Part shown: one piece after another, positions 44,852-64,000 of the stretch | How the letters are laid out: every line of letters starts with the position of its first letter | Position numbering within the stretch: the first letter of the stretch is position 1 | Translations under genes and position numbers: made by a program | Source of the DNA: Saccharum officinarum | Taxonomy: Eukaryota > Streptophyta > Magnoliopsida > Poales > Poaceae | NCBI GenBank assembly: GCA_020631735.1 | Contig: CM036158.1 | Span: 82,781,914-82,845,913 of the forward strand | DNA: 64,000 nucleotides | Reading direction: 5' to 3' | Notes under the pieces: generated by a model | Database searches by the model: none | What the model was told of the DNA's origin: nothing | Seen by the model: the letters and a program-made list of their open reading frames with translations, nothing else

Positions 44852-47800
44852 TCACACTACTGACAGTGGTAGATCGTCACCATTATTCGGGATGCGCTTT
44901 TGTGCAGCCTTCACGGCAGCCACCCTGGCTGCATTGGCTGCTTTATTAGCTGCTGCAACAGCCCTGTTCACCTTATCATCTACTCTTGGGATGTCATAGG
45001 CCTTCTCTGCAGCTCTTCTCGCTTCCTGCATAGTCAACATGATCAGGAATTAACAAATGCAGTCATTCCATATTTCATACAAGTCTGGCAACTAATGGGA
45101 TCATCAAACGCATTACCTGCACTGCGTTGAGGACCTTGGAATGGTTCACAGCAATAGGTGATCCAGGGATAAAGTTCTGGGTGCTTAAAGTATCAAGAAC
45201 TCCATTTTGCCAGTGTCCAGCTTGCGTCTCTCCATTCCTGAAACTATACATGCCTAAACCCTGTCTTCTACCCTCATGCCATGCTCCCTCATATCTATGG
45301 CCATTGGCAAAGCTGTAGATTCCAAAGCCGTGCATCCTATCAGCAAAGTATTCTCCAGCGTAGGTGTCACCATTCCTAACAGAAGTTCACAAAACATTAG
45401 TCAAAGCTCCTAATAGTTGTGAATTTATATATAACCTATATGCAACAGCATGTAACAAATATGACTGGACCAGGCCAAACAAGAATGAAGGCATGATTGT
45501 GACATACGGCACCTCCAACTATACAAGATTTCTTACTTTTAGCTACAATTATGTCAATATTATAGCAGCACAAAGGGTGTCTCCAGTTTCTGTTGTCATT
45601 AATTAAAGCAGAAGGGCATAAAAAAATTAAAGCAGAAGCTGAATTCATAGTGAAAAGAATGAAGTATGAAGAACTAATAAAGGAAAAATGAATCAAGATA
45701 AACAACAACAACAAGGCCCTATAGTCCCAAGAAAGTTGGGGCAGCCTATCAAGAGTTTAAAAGCAGAAGCTCCTTGAACTGGAAGGAGTAAATACAATAA
45801 AACTTAGAAACCTCATGTATGATTTAGTATACTACTTCCTCCGTCCCAAAAATGTCACTATGGTATTCGCGCCAGTCAAACTTTCTTAAGTTTGACTAGG
45901 TTTGTAGAAAATATTAGCAATAGTTGTATCTCCAAATAAGTTTATTATAAAAATAAATTCAACGATCTATCTAATGATACTAATCATGTACTATAAATAT
46001 TAATACTTTTTTATATATATTTGGTCAAAGTTAAAGCGTTTGACTCCTTGGTTAGAGAAAACAACACTTATTTTGGGATGGAGGGAGTACTTCACAACAG
46101 ATATCAAAACTGAAAATACAATTATTTTAGCAGCCTTTTAATTGAATATGTAGAGTAAAATAAATATAAAATTGTCATCTTTAGATGTAGCCAATCCACA
46201 GGTCCAAACAAAATATGACCTCAAGTCCAAAGATGCCAGGATGCAATCATTAATACCCATACCCAATCAGACAACAAGATAATATAACAATGAGAATATA
46301 AATTCCAACACATGTCTGCATTTCAAGGCTGAGAGAACAATATGGACAGGAAGTGATAAAAAAGGGTCTCAACAATATGGCCATGCCCTAACTACATGGG
46401 TTCAGAAACTGTATTTAACTAAGTCTGATAAAAGAGAATGCAGAACTACAATAAACCACATAGCACGCATAAAGCACACATAAAGTTGCAGAAATGACAA
46501 GCTATCAGTGTTTATTACAGGTACATGCCACCAAAGACGCCTTGCGTAAGAGAAGCTGAAAACATGGAATTTTCTCCTTTTTGAGGAAAGGGAAGATTTC
46601 TATTAGTTGATTCACGATCTTACATGAGAAACTAAGCGCTAAGCACATAGTTGTACGCATATAAAAGGTTCATACTTGCATTGTAAACTCTTCTTATACA
46701 TAATTGGCAGATTGATATCAGCACAAAGAGCTAATAGCAGAATATGCTTTCAGATTCCACTGCAAATAGAGAATGACAAAACTCAAATTGGCTGTTATGT
46801 AACCAGCCATCTCTTAACTCCTTGAAAACAGCCATCTAATCAATGTATTTAGCTTTACTCAAAGGTAGCGGCCTATTCAACAGAAAGCAACGAAAGAACA
46901 AACTGCCGCAACTAATGCATGACCTTAAAACCATCTACAAATGAGTTCATAGTGTAATATTTGCTGCGTTCCAAATTATAATTCACTTTTCCTTTGTCCT
47001 AAGTCAGATTTAACTAACTTTGACCAGGTTTATAGAAAAATACACCAACGTTTACAACATGAAATTAATTTCATTAGGCTCATCATGAAATATGTTATGA
47101 AAGTGCAATTGCTTGAACTCGTACATGCTAATATATTTTTCTAAAAACTTGGTCGAAGGTAGAGAAGTTTAACTTAGAGCAAAGCCAAAGTGAACAATAA
47201 TTTGGAAGGAAGTGATAGTACATAGTACCAGCCTAATATCACAACATTAATAACAATTTGTGGGTTATATCATGATATAAATAACTACACTAGAGGTCTG
47301 TTTAGAATGTGCAAATGTTAAAGGATTAGGATGTAAAGCGCTGAAAATAGCTATGAGATTACACAGTTTAATTGAGCAATCATATATATCACCAAATGCA
47401 TCAGCCTAATTCAAAGCAGCAAACTAACACTTCACAGAAAATGCCTATCTGTATGGCAAATGATCATTTATTAGCACAGCAGTAAGTTGCACATAACTCA
47501 ACTTCACAACAATCACAAAATCATGAGCAGCATAGGAAATGCACGTTTCAGTTTCACACCTGAAATGGTAGTGGCCGAGGCCATGCTTGACGCCCCTCTT
47601 GAACTCCCCAATATACCGGCTACCGTCCTCACAGGTGTGCACGCCATACCCATGGCTCTGACCGTTTGACCACTCCCCGGCATACACATCCCCAGTGTAG
47701 AACCTGTACACGCCGTAGCCATGCCTGAGTCCCTGCCGGTACTGGCCCCGGTACCGGCTACCTCTGGCCCAGGTCTCGACGCCGAAGCCGTCGTACTTGC

Positions 47801-48500
47801 CGTCGACCCAATCCCCCTCGTACCTCCCGCTCATGTAGTAGTAGTAGACGCCGCTACCAGTGCAGCGGCCGCGGTGGAACTGGCCCTCGTAGACGTCGCC
47901 GTTGCTATAAACCTGGACGAAATGGCCGGTGGTGGGGGTGGTCGCGGATGCGGACGGCGAGGAACCGATGGACCAAAGGATGGGGGATCGGCGCGCGCGG
48001 CGGAGAGGGAGCGGGAGCGGGAGCGGGAGCGCGAAGGGAAGCCGCGGCAGGGAGAGGCAGAGGAGAAGGAGGAGCGCGCAGGAGAAGGCCGCAGCGGAAA
48101 GGAAGTCGGCGAGGAGGGAGCGCGGGAGGATGCCTGGGGTCGGGGAGAGGAAGTAGAGGGAGGGGAGCGAGATGAGGAGGAGGATGCGCAGGCGGAGGTG
48201 CAGGCAGCGAAGGAGATGCCTGGCCGCGGCGGCCCCCGCGGGAGCAGCAGCGGGCGCGGGGACCTTGCGCCTCCGCGGCGGGGTGAAGGGCGACGGCGAG
48301 GGGCGGGTGGGGGTGGACGAGGAGGAGGACGAGGTCATGACGACGGGGCGCTTGTGCGGGGTGGAGGGCAGCGCGTGGTGCGGGCTTGACGGGATGTGGA
48401 TGCGGAGGGAGGACGGATCGAGGACCGTCGGGGGCGGAGGGTCTGTCGCCGGGGCCGCCGACTCCGGCGCGGCGGCCGCGGGGTGGTGGTGGTGATGCAT
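44852..48500 (-). CDS. Membrane-anchored MORN-repeat protein
   Basis: Three exons on the - strand: 47560-48500, 45117-45375 and 44852-45025, GT..AG with matching phases, 457 residues. The N-terminus is His/Pro/Ser-rich (1-90). Two hydrophobic segments follow (about 105-118 LRILLLISLPSLYFL, and 131-158), then a basic Leu/Pro stretch. From residue 201 there are eight MORN repeats of about 23 residues (GDVYEGQFHRG, RYEGDWVDGKYDGFG, RYRGQYRQGLRHGYG, VYAGEWSNGQSHGYG, RYIGEFKRGVKHGLG and so on, the sixth starting in exon 2). The C-terminal exon has an Ala-rich helix (ARRAAEKAYDIPRVDDKVN). MORN repeats bind phospholipids or scaffold membrane complexes. It lacks PIP5K or SET domains, so it is not a kinase or methyltransferase despite such labels on related proteins. 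Substrate and role are unknown. Confidence 0.88.
45703..45760 (-). mobile_element. RTE-type LINE 3' end in MORN intron 1
   Basis: ACAACAACAACAAGGCC followed by TCCCAAGAAAGTTGGGG is the inverse of the RTE tail seen at 51785-51840 (ACCCCAACTTGCTTGGGAC then TTG repeats). A very short fragment. Confidence 0.55.
45833..46089. mobile_element. Stowaway MITE in MORN intron 1
   Basis: TACTTCCTCCGTCCCAAAA and its inverse TTTTGGGATGGAGGGAGTA bound about 257 bp, with TA ends and the internal CAAACTTTCTTAAGTTTGAC motif of the family. Confidence 0.8.
46960..47221. mobile_element. Stowaway-like MITE in MORN intron 1
   Basis: GCGTTCCAAATTATAATTCAC at the left and AATAATTTGGAAGGAAGTGA at the right are imperfect inverted ends. 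The interior has the TTTGACCAGGTTTATAGAAA motif. Boundaries approximate. Confidence 0.6.
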
Positions 48501-48954
48501 CTAATTGGAAGTGGGGTTCGGGGTTGGTCGAGCCGGAAGGGGGTGGTGGCCGGCGGAGGAGAGAGACATGGGACGATGGGCGAGGCGAGGAGAGGCGGAC
48601 ATGGGCGGGGAGAGGAGAGCGTGATGATACCGGCCGCCTTACGCTTTTTCTTACTCCTTTTCCTGCACCGGTTTTTACGGGTCTTCTACCCTCTCTTCTC
48701 GCTGTATTCTTTTACATTTTATTTATTTCTTCATTTCTTGTTTGGGAAAAATGCTAACCAATGATAGCTTCAAAATTTGTTGCAAATCCATAAAGTGATT
48801 GCTTTGTCTACTTCTCTCGTATATGAAAAAGGGATTGAACTATCAAATTCCCAGTTTGAAAAAAATATAGGAATAGCCAATACATGATGTGTTGCTAATT
48901 CTATGTAAAAAAGTAATTATAGTAAATATCCTCGGAGCTTTAATTGAACTAGGT

Positions 48955-49905
48955 CTAACTATTGACATGTTCTGCTAATCTGAACAATAAATGAGAGAGC
49001 GACGCAATCATATGTTGTGTGATTTTTGGTTAAAATGCGTAAGAAAAACATTTCTATTTCAAAACATATAACCTCAAGTCCAAAGACGTGGTGCAATATT
49101 AGGTTTGGTGGACCAGATTATAAATTATAATATTGAATAAAACCAACCATTTTTTTGTGAAAAATAAAACCAACCATATGGATACCAAACCTAATGTCTG
49201 ATTAATAAGCACTAAAATGTAGACAAGTTTATAAGGCAGATTACAGAAGCGACTTGTTAGCAACAATTAACAAATCTCATCTTTGCCCTTGCGCTAGTAT
49301 TTAGTTTTAGTTTTGCCAAGCTGATCTTTCTACTTCCTCCATTAAATCTTGGTATGCGTATACGCCTTATAAAAGATAATGGAGGTAGTATATTACTAGT
49401 CTGTGCTCCCTTCATTTCAAATTATACAATGTCTTTTTTGACTTTTCTATATGTATTGCTTTTACTATGTACGTATATATAGCATATGTGTACATGCATT
49501 GCAAAAGCTATATTATATCTAAAAAACTCAAAAATGTGTTACAATTTAGAACGTAGGGAGTATATCCTACTTACGACGCACACAGCAACACAGTGGTTCT
49601 CAACACCTCTAACAACCTTTGCTATCCACTCTTTGTAAAAAAAAACTTGCTATCCATTCGCAGAAAAGCAACCTTGTTGTCTTGTGTGCTAATGTGTTTC
49701 ATATAATCCAATGACAAGTTGTAATTATTCAGAATGCTTGTCTGAAATGGCATGTTGTAGAACAATTCAGAGAACGTGAGTGAAGCACGATTGTATCACA
49801 TCATATATGCTTATCAAACATCTAAAGTTTCTTTTTGCAAGTCTTTTTAATAACAAACAAAATGGACATCATTAGAGCCACCCAACCAACCAATGTTCAA
49901 TGTCA
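48955..49905. repeat. Local duplication, copy 1
   Basis: Shares blocks in the same order with 50075-52105: TATTGACATGTTCT.CTAATCTGA, AACATTTCTATTT, TAGTTTTGCCAAGCTG, CCTACTTACGACGCAC, CCAATGACAAGTTG, GAAATGGCATGTTGTAGAAC and CAACCAATGTTCA. Copies have diverged and carry different MITEs (Stowaway at 49404-49562 here). Confidence 0.75.
49404..49562. mobile_element. Stowaway-like MITE in duplication copy 1
   Basis: GCTCCCTTCATTTCAAATTA and inverse ACAATTTAGAACGTAGGGAG. About 159 bp. Confidence 0.6.
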
Positions 49906-50804
49906 GGGGCAGACCTACCCTGCAAGCAAGCTGAGGTAGCCACCCCTGTTACTCTATTTTTTTTGTTCCTCAAATCATGACAGACAATAAGGGTTTGTTT
50001 GGTACACCTCAGCTTCACCAATTAAACATCTTTTGCTAGCTTTAGCTTCAAAAGCAGCTCTACCGTTGTACTAGCTCCAACTATTGACATGTTCTACTAA
50101 TCTGAATTAGAAAAAAATGTGATTTTTGGTCAAAAGGCGTAAGGGAAACATTTCTATTTTGGGACATGTAACCCTTATTAAAGTCCAAAGCGTGGTGCGA
50201 TATTGACCAAATCGACATTGAATAGAATCATCGATGCACTTCGTCAACCATATGGATATCGACGGCTAGTTCTGATAAGCTACTCCTACTTCGCTAGCAA
50301 CAATTAACAAATCCATATTTAACCTTTGCGCGTAGTTGATGCTCTATTTACCGTCTCCAGAGTTTTGTAAAATAACTTTCTATTTTAATTGTTTAGTAAA
50401 AAAAGGGGGGAAAAGTGTCCTACAGGTGGTTTGGTAAAAGAATTCTTTAAAAATAAAAAGTTATCAAATATCCTCTCTTAGTCGAGAGGAACTCATCCGA
50501 CATTTTTTTTGGAAGATCGGAGTAAATTGGAGGCATGAGTAAATTAAAAAAAAGGATTCTAGATGAGAAAACAGTAAAAAACAAAAAAACTGTCAAAAAG
50601 ATTTGGTTGGTTAGAAACAGTTCAGTGTTTCTAATGTAAAATCATTTAAAAACCTATTATAAGAGTCTGTTGGAGAAGAACAAATTTTAAGGTTTGTATT
50701 TCTTCGGTTAACTTGCTAGATCTACTTGTTTAGCAAGTACGGAGTAAACTATATGGCAAACTACTAGAGATGCTCATAGTTTTGCCAAGCTGCCCTTTGC
50801 ATAC

Positions 50805-51089
50805 TACTCCCTCCCTCTTAAAAAAATGCAATTTGAGATTTGAGACTAGTCAAACTTTCTCAAGTTTAATCTATTTATAAAAAAATCAACATTTATGCCT
50901 CAAAATAGATTTACTATAAGAATATACTTTATAATCAATGTAATGATATTTATTTAATATAAAAAATATAACTATTTTTATATAGAGATAATTAAAGTTA
51001 AAATCGTATGACTTCTCTTTTTTTGCGATTAAAGTTGTTTGACTTCTTAGAAAATGCTAAGTACATTGTTTTTTTTGACGGAGGGAATA
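50805..51089. mobile_element. Stowaway-like MITE in duplication copy 2
   Basis: TACTCCCTCCCTCTT at left and GACGGAGGGAATA at right, about 285 bp, with CAAACTTTCTCAAGTTTAA inside. Confidence 0.65.
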
Positions 51090-51299
51090 CTTGGGTACAT
51101 CCTACTTACGACGCACGCAACGCAATGGTCCTCAACGCCTCCAACAACGTTGCTATCCTGTGCCAACGTGTTTCATATATCCAATGACAAGTTGCAATGA
51201 TTGAGAATGCTTATCTGAAATGGCATGTTGTAGAACACTTCAGAAAACGTGAGTGAAGCACAATTGTATCACATCATGTATGCTTATCAAACATCTATA

Positions 51300-51840
51300 G
51301 GACGGCGATTCGTCCGGCGATGTTATACGGTGCTGAGTGTTGGCCTACAAAAAGACGACATGTCCAGCAATTGAGTGTAGCGGAGATGCGTATGTTGCGT
51401 TGGTGTTGTGGGCACACAAGGAGAGATAGAGTCCGGAACGACGATATTCGGGATAGGGTTGGGGTGGCACCAATTAAGGAGAAATTGATTCAACATCGGT
51501 TGAGATGGTTTGGACATGTCCAACGGAGGCCTCCTGAGGCGCCAGTGCGTAGTGGAGTTCTAAAGCGGGCCGATAATGTAAAGAGCGGTAGAGGTTGACC
51601 TAAACTAACTTGGGACGAGTCCGTTAAGAGAGATCTTAAGGAGTGGAATATCTCCAAGGATTTAGCTATGGACAGGAGCGCTTGGAGATTGGCAATCAAC
51701 GTGCCTGAACCGTGACCTCTTTTTGTCTTGTGCCCTTTATGTCCCTTTATGTGTCTCCCTGTTTTTCGTCTCTTTTGGGTTTCATCTCTAAGCTACCCCA
51801 ACTTGCTTGGGACAAAAGACTATGTTGTTGTTGTTGTAAA
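51300..51840 (+). mobile_element. 5'-truncated RTE-type LINE
   Basis: Encodes the C-terminal tail typical of plant RTE elements: MLYGAECWPTKRRHVQQL, MRMLRWCCGHTRRDRVRN, then HRLRWFGHVQRRP, an in-frame TGA near 51596, and PKLTWDESVKRDLKEWN in the same region. It ends with TTG repeats (51822-51838), the RTE 3' signature. The reverse transcriptase core is missing. Inserted in the second copy of the local duplication. Confidence 0.85.
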
Positions 51841-51861
51841 AACAAAATGGACAAACTGAGG

Positions 51862-52029
51862 GGGTGTTTGGTTCCCTTTATTTTTTTAACACCTATCGCA
51901 TCGAATGTTTGGACACATGCATGAAGTGTTAAACATAGACTAATTACGAAACTAATTGCACAGATTGAGATTAATTTACGAGACGAATCTATTAATCCTA
52001 ATTAGTCCATTATTAATATCCAAACACCC
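51862..52029. mobile_element. GGGTGTTTGG-type MITE
   Basis: Perfect ends GGGTGTTTGG (51862-51871) and CCAAACACCC (52020-52029). The interior CATCGAATGTTTGGACACAT and AGACTAATTACGAAACTAAT belong to a common grass MITE family. Confidence 0.75.
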
Positions 52030-52252
52030 TATGGTCAACCCATGGTCAACACCCGTTAAAATTTAAATGGAAGCGCTACCCGATCAACCAATGTTCACTG
52101 TTCAAAGACAAAAGGAACGGGAGGCCATCCTCATCTGCATTTAGACCCCTGAAAAGTGGGGTCCCGGCAGCCCCTGTTTACGGTATCGCTTCGTTTGCTT
52201 GAGCGATCATGCGCAAACATTTCTCCTGGGAAACGATACTTATGTTCAAAGA

Positions 52253-52351
52253 TGAAACACTGTTCTGACTGATTTATTTTAGAGAAAAATATTGTTTTAA
52301 CTGAAAAAACAAGTTAAAAAGTATAGATTATAAGCCGGCTGAACAGGGCCA
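52253..52351. mobile_element. Short MITE fragment ending GAACAGGGCC
   Basis: Shares the TTATAAGCCGGCTGAACAGGGCC-type right end and the GAGAAAAATA..AAAAAACAAG interior with the element at 53521-53646. The left end is diverged. Confidence 0.5.
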
Positions 52352-52603
52352 ATATTGTGGTATTTCTGTTCATATAAATCCGTTTGAAAATTAGGCGTCA
52401 TCGCGTCAAGTGTAACAAGGAAGAAAAGCGCGGCGGCTCGATCTGGCTGTATGCGTTGACAGGGACGCCGGGAGGAAAATTCGCCGTGCGTCTGAATGTC
52501 TGATGGGCGCGGTGCTGCGTCGTCGATTCCATCACCGGCGTGCTTATCCGTGGCCGCGGGGTCTTGGCGCTGACATAGTCTGACGTGTACTAGTATTAGT
52601 TTA

Positions 52604-52827
52604 TGCTGTGTTTGGTTCGTGCAGGCATTCCATGCTTTACGAGGTGATGCATCATGAGTTTATTTCATAAATTTTGATGAAATCAACTCATTCCTCATGC
52701 ATATACTAATTATTAGCTTACGAGGAATTAGGTGGTGATGAATAAGTCATTCCATTCTATAAACCAAATAAAAAAGTGATGAGTGAAAAGATGATGGATC
52801 ACCTCATTTCTCAAACCAAACGCACCT
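52604..52827. mobile_element. Tourist-like MITE, 224 bp
   Basis: TGCTGTGTTTGGTTCG and inverse AACCAAACGCACC ends with TTA duplicated at 52601-52603 and 52828-52830. Interior is rich in ATGAGT/TCATC motifs. Confidence 0.65.
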
Positions 52828-53520
52828 TTAGTGAACCAGGGTATCCGGGTTCTAGAGTACAGTAATACAGTAGTGTAATACTGCATAATTAGGAGCTGAC
52901 ACCGAAAATAAATCTGACAGCAACGTGTGTCGGCAGGTTTGTCTCGGTGTATGCTCAGCTTATTCTGCAGAAAATCGATACAGAAGCAGCACAAGCTGAC
53001 CACTTTTTGGTCAACCCACTGTGCCAATACAAGCCATTACAACATGAAAGAGAACAAGGGCTACAGTAGTTATACTCCGTGGGCACAGCGTGACTCTAAT
53101 CCCCCTGTTTTTGGGTACTCACTCACGCAGCCGAGTCGTATACCCTGAATGTCTGATCACGTGTATAGGAGTGTTCGGAAACGGAAACGAGAAATCCGAC
53201 GTAAGTCGAGTTCAGGTGCGTTGAACACGCACCTATCTTGCAGATTGCAGTTGCAGCCGGTGGTTGGTAGGGCTCATCCCGCCTTGTCGGCTGTACAAGG
53301 CCCGGTCGGGCAACTCGGCATCCGCAGGAGACAAACGTTGCTCGTTCTTTCGGTCAGGAAATAAAATACATCCGACGACGAGCCTCCAGCGACAGTGCGG
53401 CCACGGTTTTTGCCGGTGCGTAGAACCTGTGCCATATTAGCCATATATTGACATGAACACGAGGGCGGCAAAGATTTCGTGTAAAATGACCTGAAACCAT
53501 GCAGGTTGACATACTTTGGA

Positions 53521-53646
53521 GCTGTTCGGCTGGAATTATAAGCCGGCTGAAAAACACTATTGGCTGATTTTTTGTGAGAGAAAAATACTGTTCCGGCTAA
53601 AAAAACAAGCTGAATAAGACGGATTATAAGCCAGATGAACAGGGCC
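53521..53646. mobile_element. Short MITE (CTGTTCGGCTGG ends)
   Basis: GCTGTTCGGCTGGAATTATA at the left and the imperfect inverse TTATAAGCCAGATGAACAGGGC at the right, about 126 bp. Same family as 52253-52351. Confidence 0.55.
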
Positions 53647-53835
53647 ATTGATCGAGTGAGAGAGAACCTAGGTTACACAACAGTGATATCAGAAAACAGA
53701 TACAAATTTCACAACAGTTTACAGCGAGACCCAAGCTCGAGAATTCGTACATCAATAGGCCACAACATTTGACGGCCACGGTGCTCTCCCTAAAACCTAG
53801 GTGAAAGGGGTGCTTCTGCTGAAAGTACAACTCTG

Positions 53836-63564
<9,729 letters not shown>

Positions 63565-64000
63565 CCCTGCGCCGCAGCCACCAAACAACCCCGATCCACG
63601 TAAGTTGCCGCTGGTTTCTCTCCCTCGATCCTTGCGCGACAGGTCGAGTTATCCGCTGCCGAGAGCTTCGCAGAACGGCGCTTGAGGGCTAGGGTTTGCG
63701 TTGGCTGCGCAGGCGGGGGAAACGAGATGGAGAGAGAAAGCGAGAGAAGGAGAGGGATTCGGAGAGGCGACGAGGCGCAGGGCGAGAAGGGGAGAGAGCG
63801 CCCGTGGGCTTGCCGCTTGCGTGAGGTGGGCGGCTGAAATTCGGACAGGTGCCGGGGGTTTCCCGCAAAAAAGGACACCCCATCTCCCCCAGATATTTTA
63901 CTCCGAGTGCGCGTACCTCGGTGTCGGTCCTAGGCAGGGCCCAAATGACCGCTCCCTCTGAATAATTAATTTCTAGCTTAAATTAAATTTAGTTTCAAAA
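63565..64000 (-). promoter_or_regulatory. CK2-beta 5' UTR and proximal promoter region
   Basis: GC-rich with CT/GA-rich tracts (63720-63790), upstream of the ATG. No canonical TATA box picked out. An additional upstream non-coding exon cannot be excluded. Confidence 0.45.

Larger units (their letters stand above)
50075..52105. repeat. Local duplication, copy 2 (expanded by insertions)
   Basis: Second copy of 48955-49905, interrupted by a Stowaway MITE (50805-51089), an RTE LINE (51300-51840) and a GGGTGTTTGG MITE (51862-52029). The collinear blocks resume after each insertion. Confidence 0.7.

Noticed and set aside
48396..48764. + strand frames over the MORN start
   Set aside because: Antisense to the GC-rich MORN exon 1, with low-complexity Gly/Arg composition.
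53149..53364. Small + strand frame between genes
   Set aside because: No domain, no splice partner and no homologous feel; left unannotated.

Overview
This is a nuclear genomic segment from a grass (Poaceae). The evidence is intron-rich plant genes with GT..AG junctions, an Au-type SINE, Stowaway, Tourist and hAT MITEs, Ty1/copia elements primed by initiator-Met tRNA, and LINEs with grass-type zf-RVT tails. The species cannot be named from the window. One 100-N run (35071-35170) marks an assembly gap. Many small indels near homopolymers suggest a draft with some residual consensus error.

Four host genes are visible. (1) A VPS13-type bridge-like lipid-transfer protein on the + strand, 5'-truncated by the window start: 18 exons from 36 to 28512, with the VAB/SHR-BD region, the ATG_C/PH-like C-terminus and a terminal VPS62/DUF946 (beta-tripod) domain. 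(2) A type I metacaspase first exon on the - strand (38836-39162), frame-broken, with no later exons seen. (3) A three-exon membrane-anchored MORN-repeat protein on the - strand (44852-48500). (4) The regulatory beta subunit of protein kinase CK2 on the - strand (53836-63564), five exons plus a possible 90-bp cassette exon.

Most of the rest is transposable elements. One 21-kb VPS13 intron (1350-22299) holds three related copia elements, all antisense to the gene (A 1747-7404, B 10473-16041, C 16436-22025). Each has very short LTRs (117, 113 and 100 bp), near-identical LTR pairs and an exact 5-bp target duplication, yet each gag-pol frame is broken. Three LINE remnants are nested among them. 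Between VPS13 and the metacaspase lie an hAT MITE, a Tourist MITE, a long-inverted-repeat element, a roughly 4-kb LTR running into the gap, a LINE remnant and a 1.9-kb non-autonomous element D whose reading frame encodes an IQ calmodulin-binding motif. CK2-beta intron 1 carries element E (56382-62116), a structurally complete copia with identical 364-bp LTRs, an open 1616-codon gag-pol and tandem repeats just upstream of its LTR TATA box.

Nothing looks like a new multi-gene system. The best leads are the antisense copia cluster with young LTRs and broken frames, the intact element E, the IQ-motif element D, a MITE end that forms the TATA-like box of the metacaspase remnant, and the candidate CK2-beta cassette exon.
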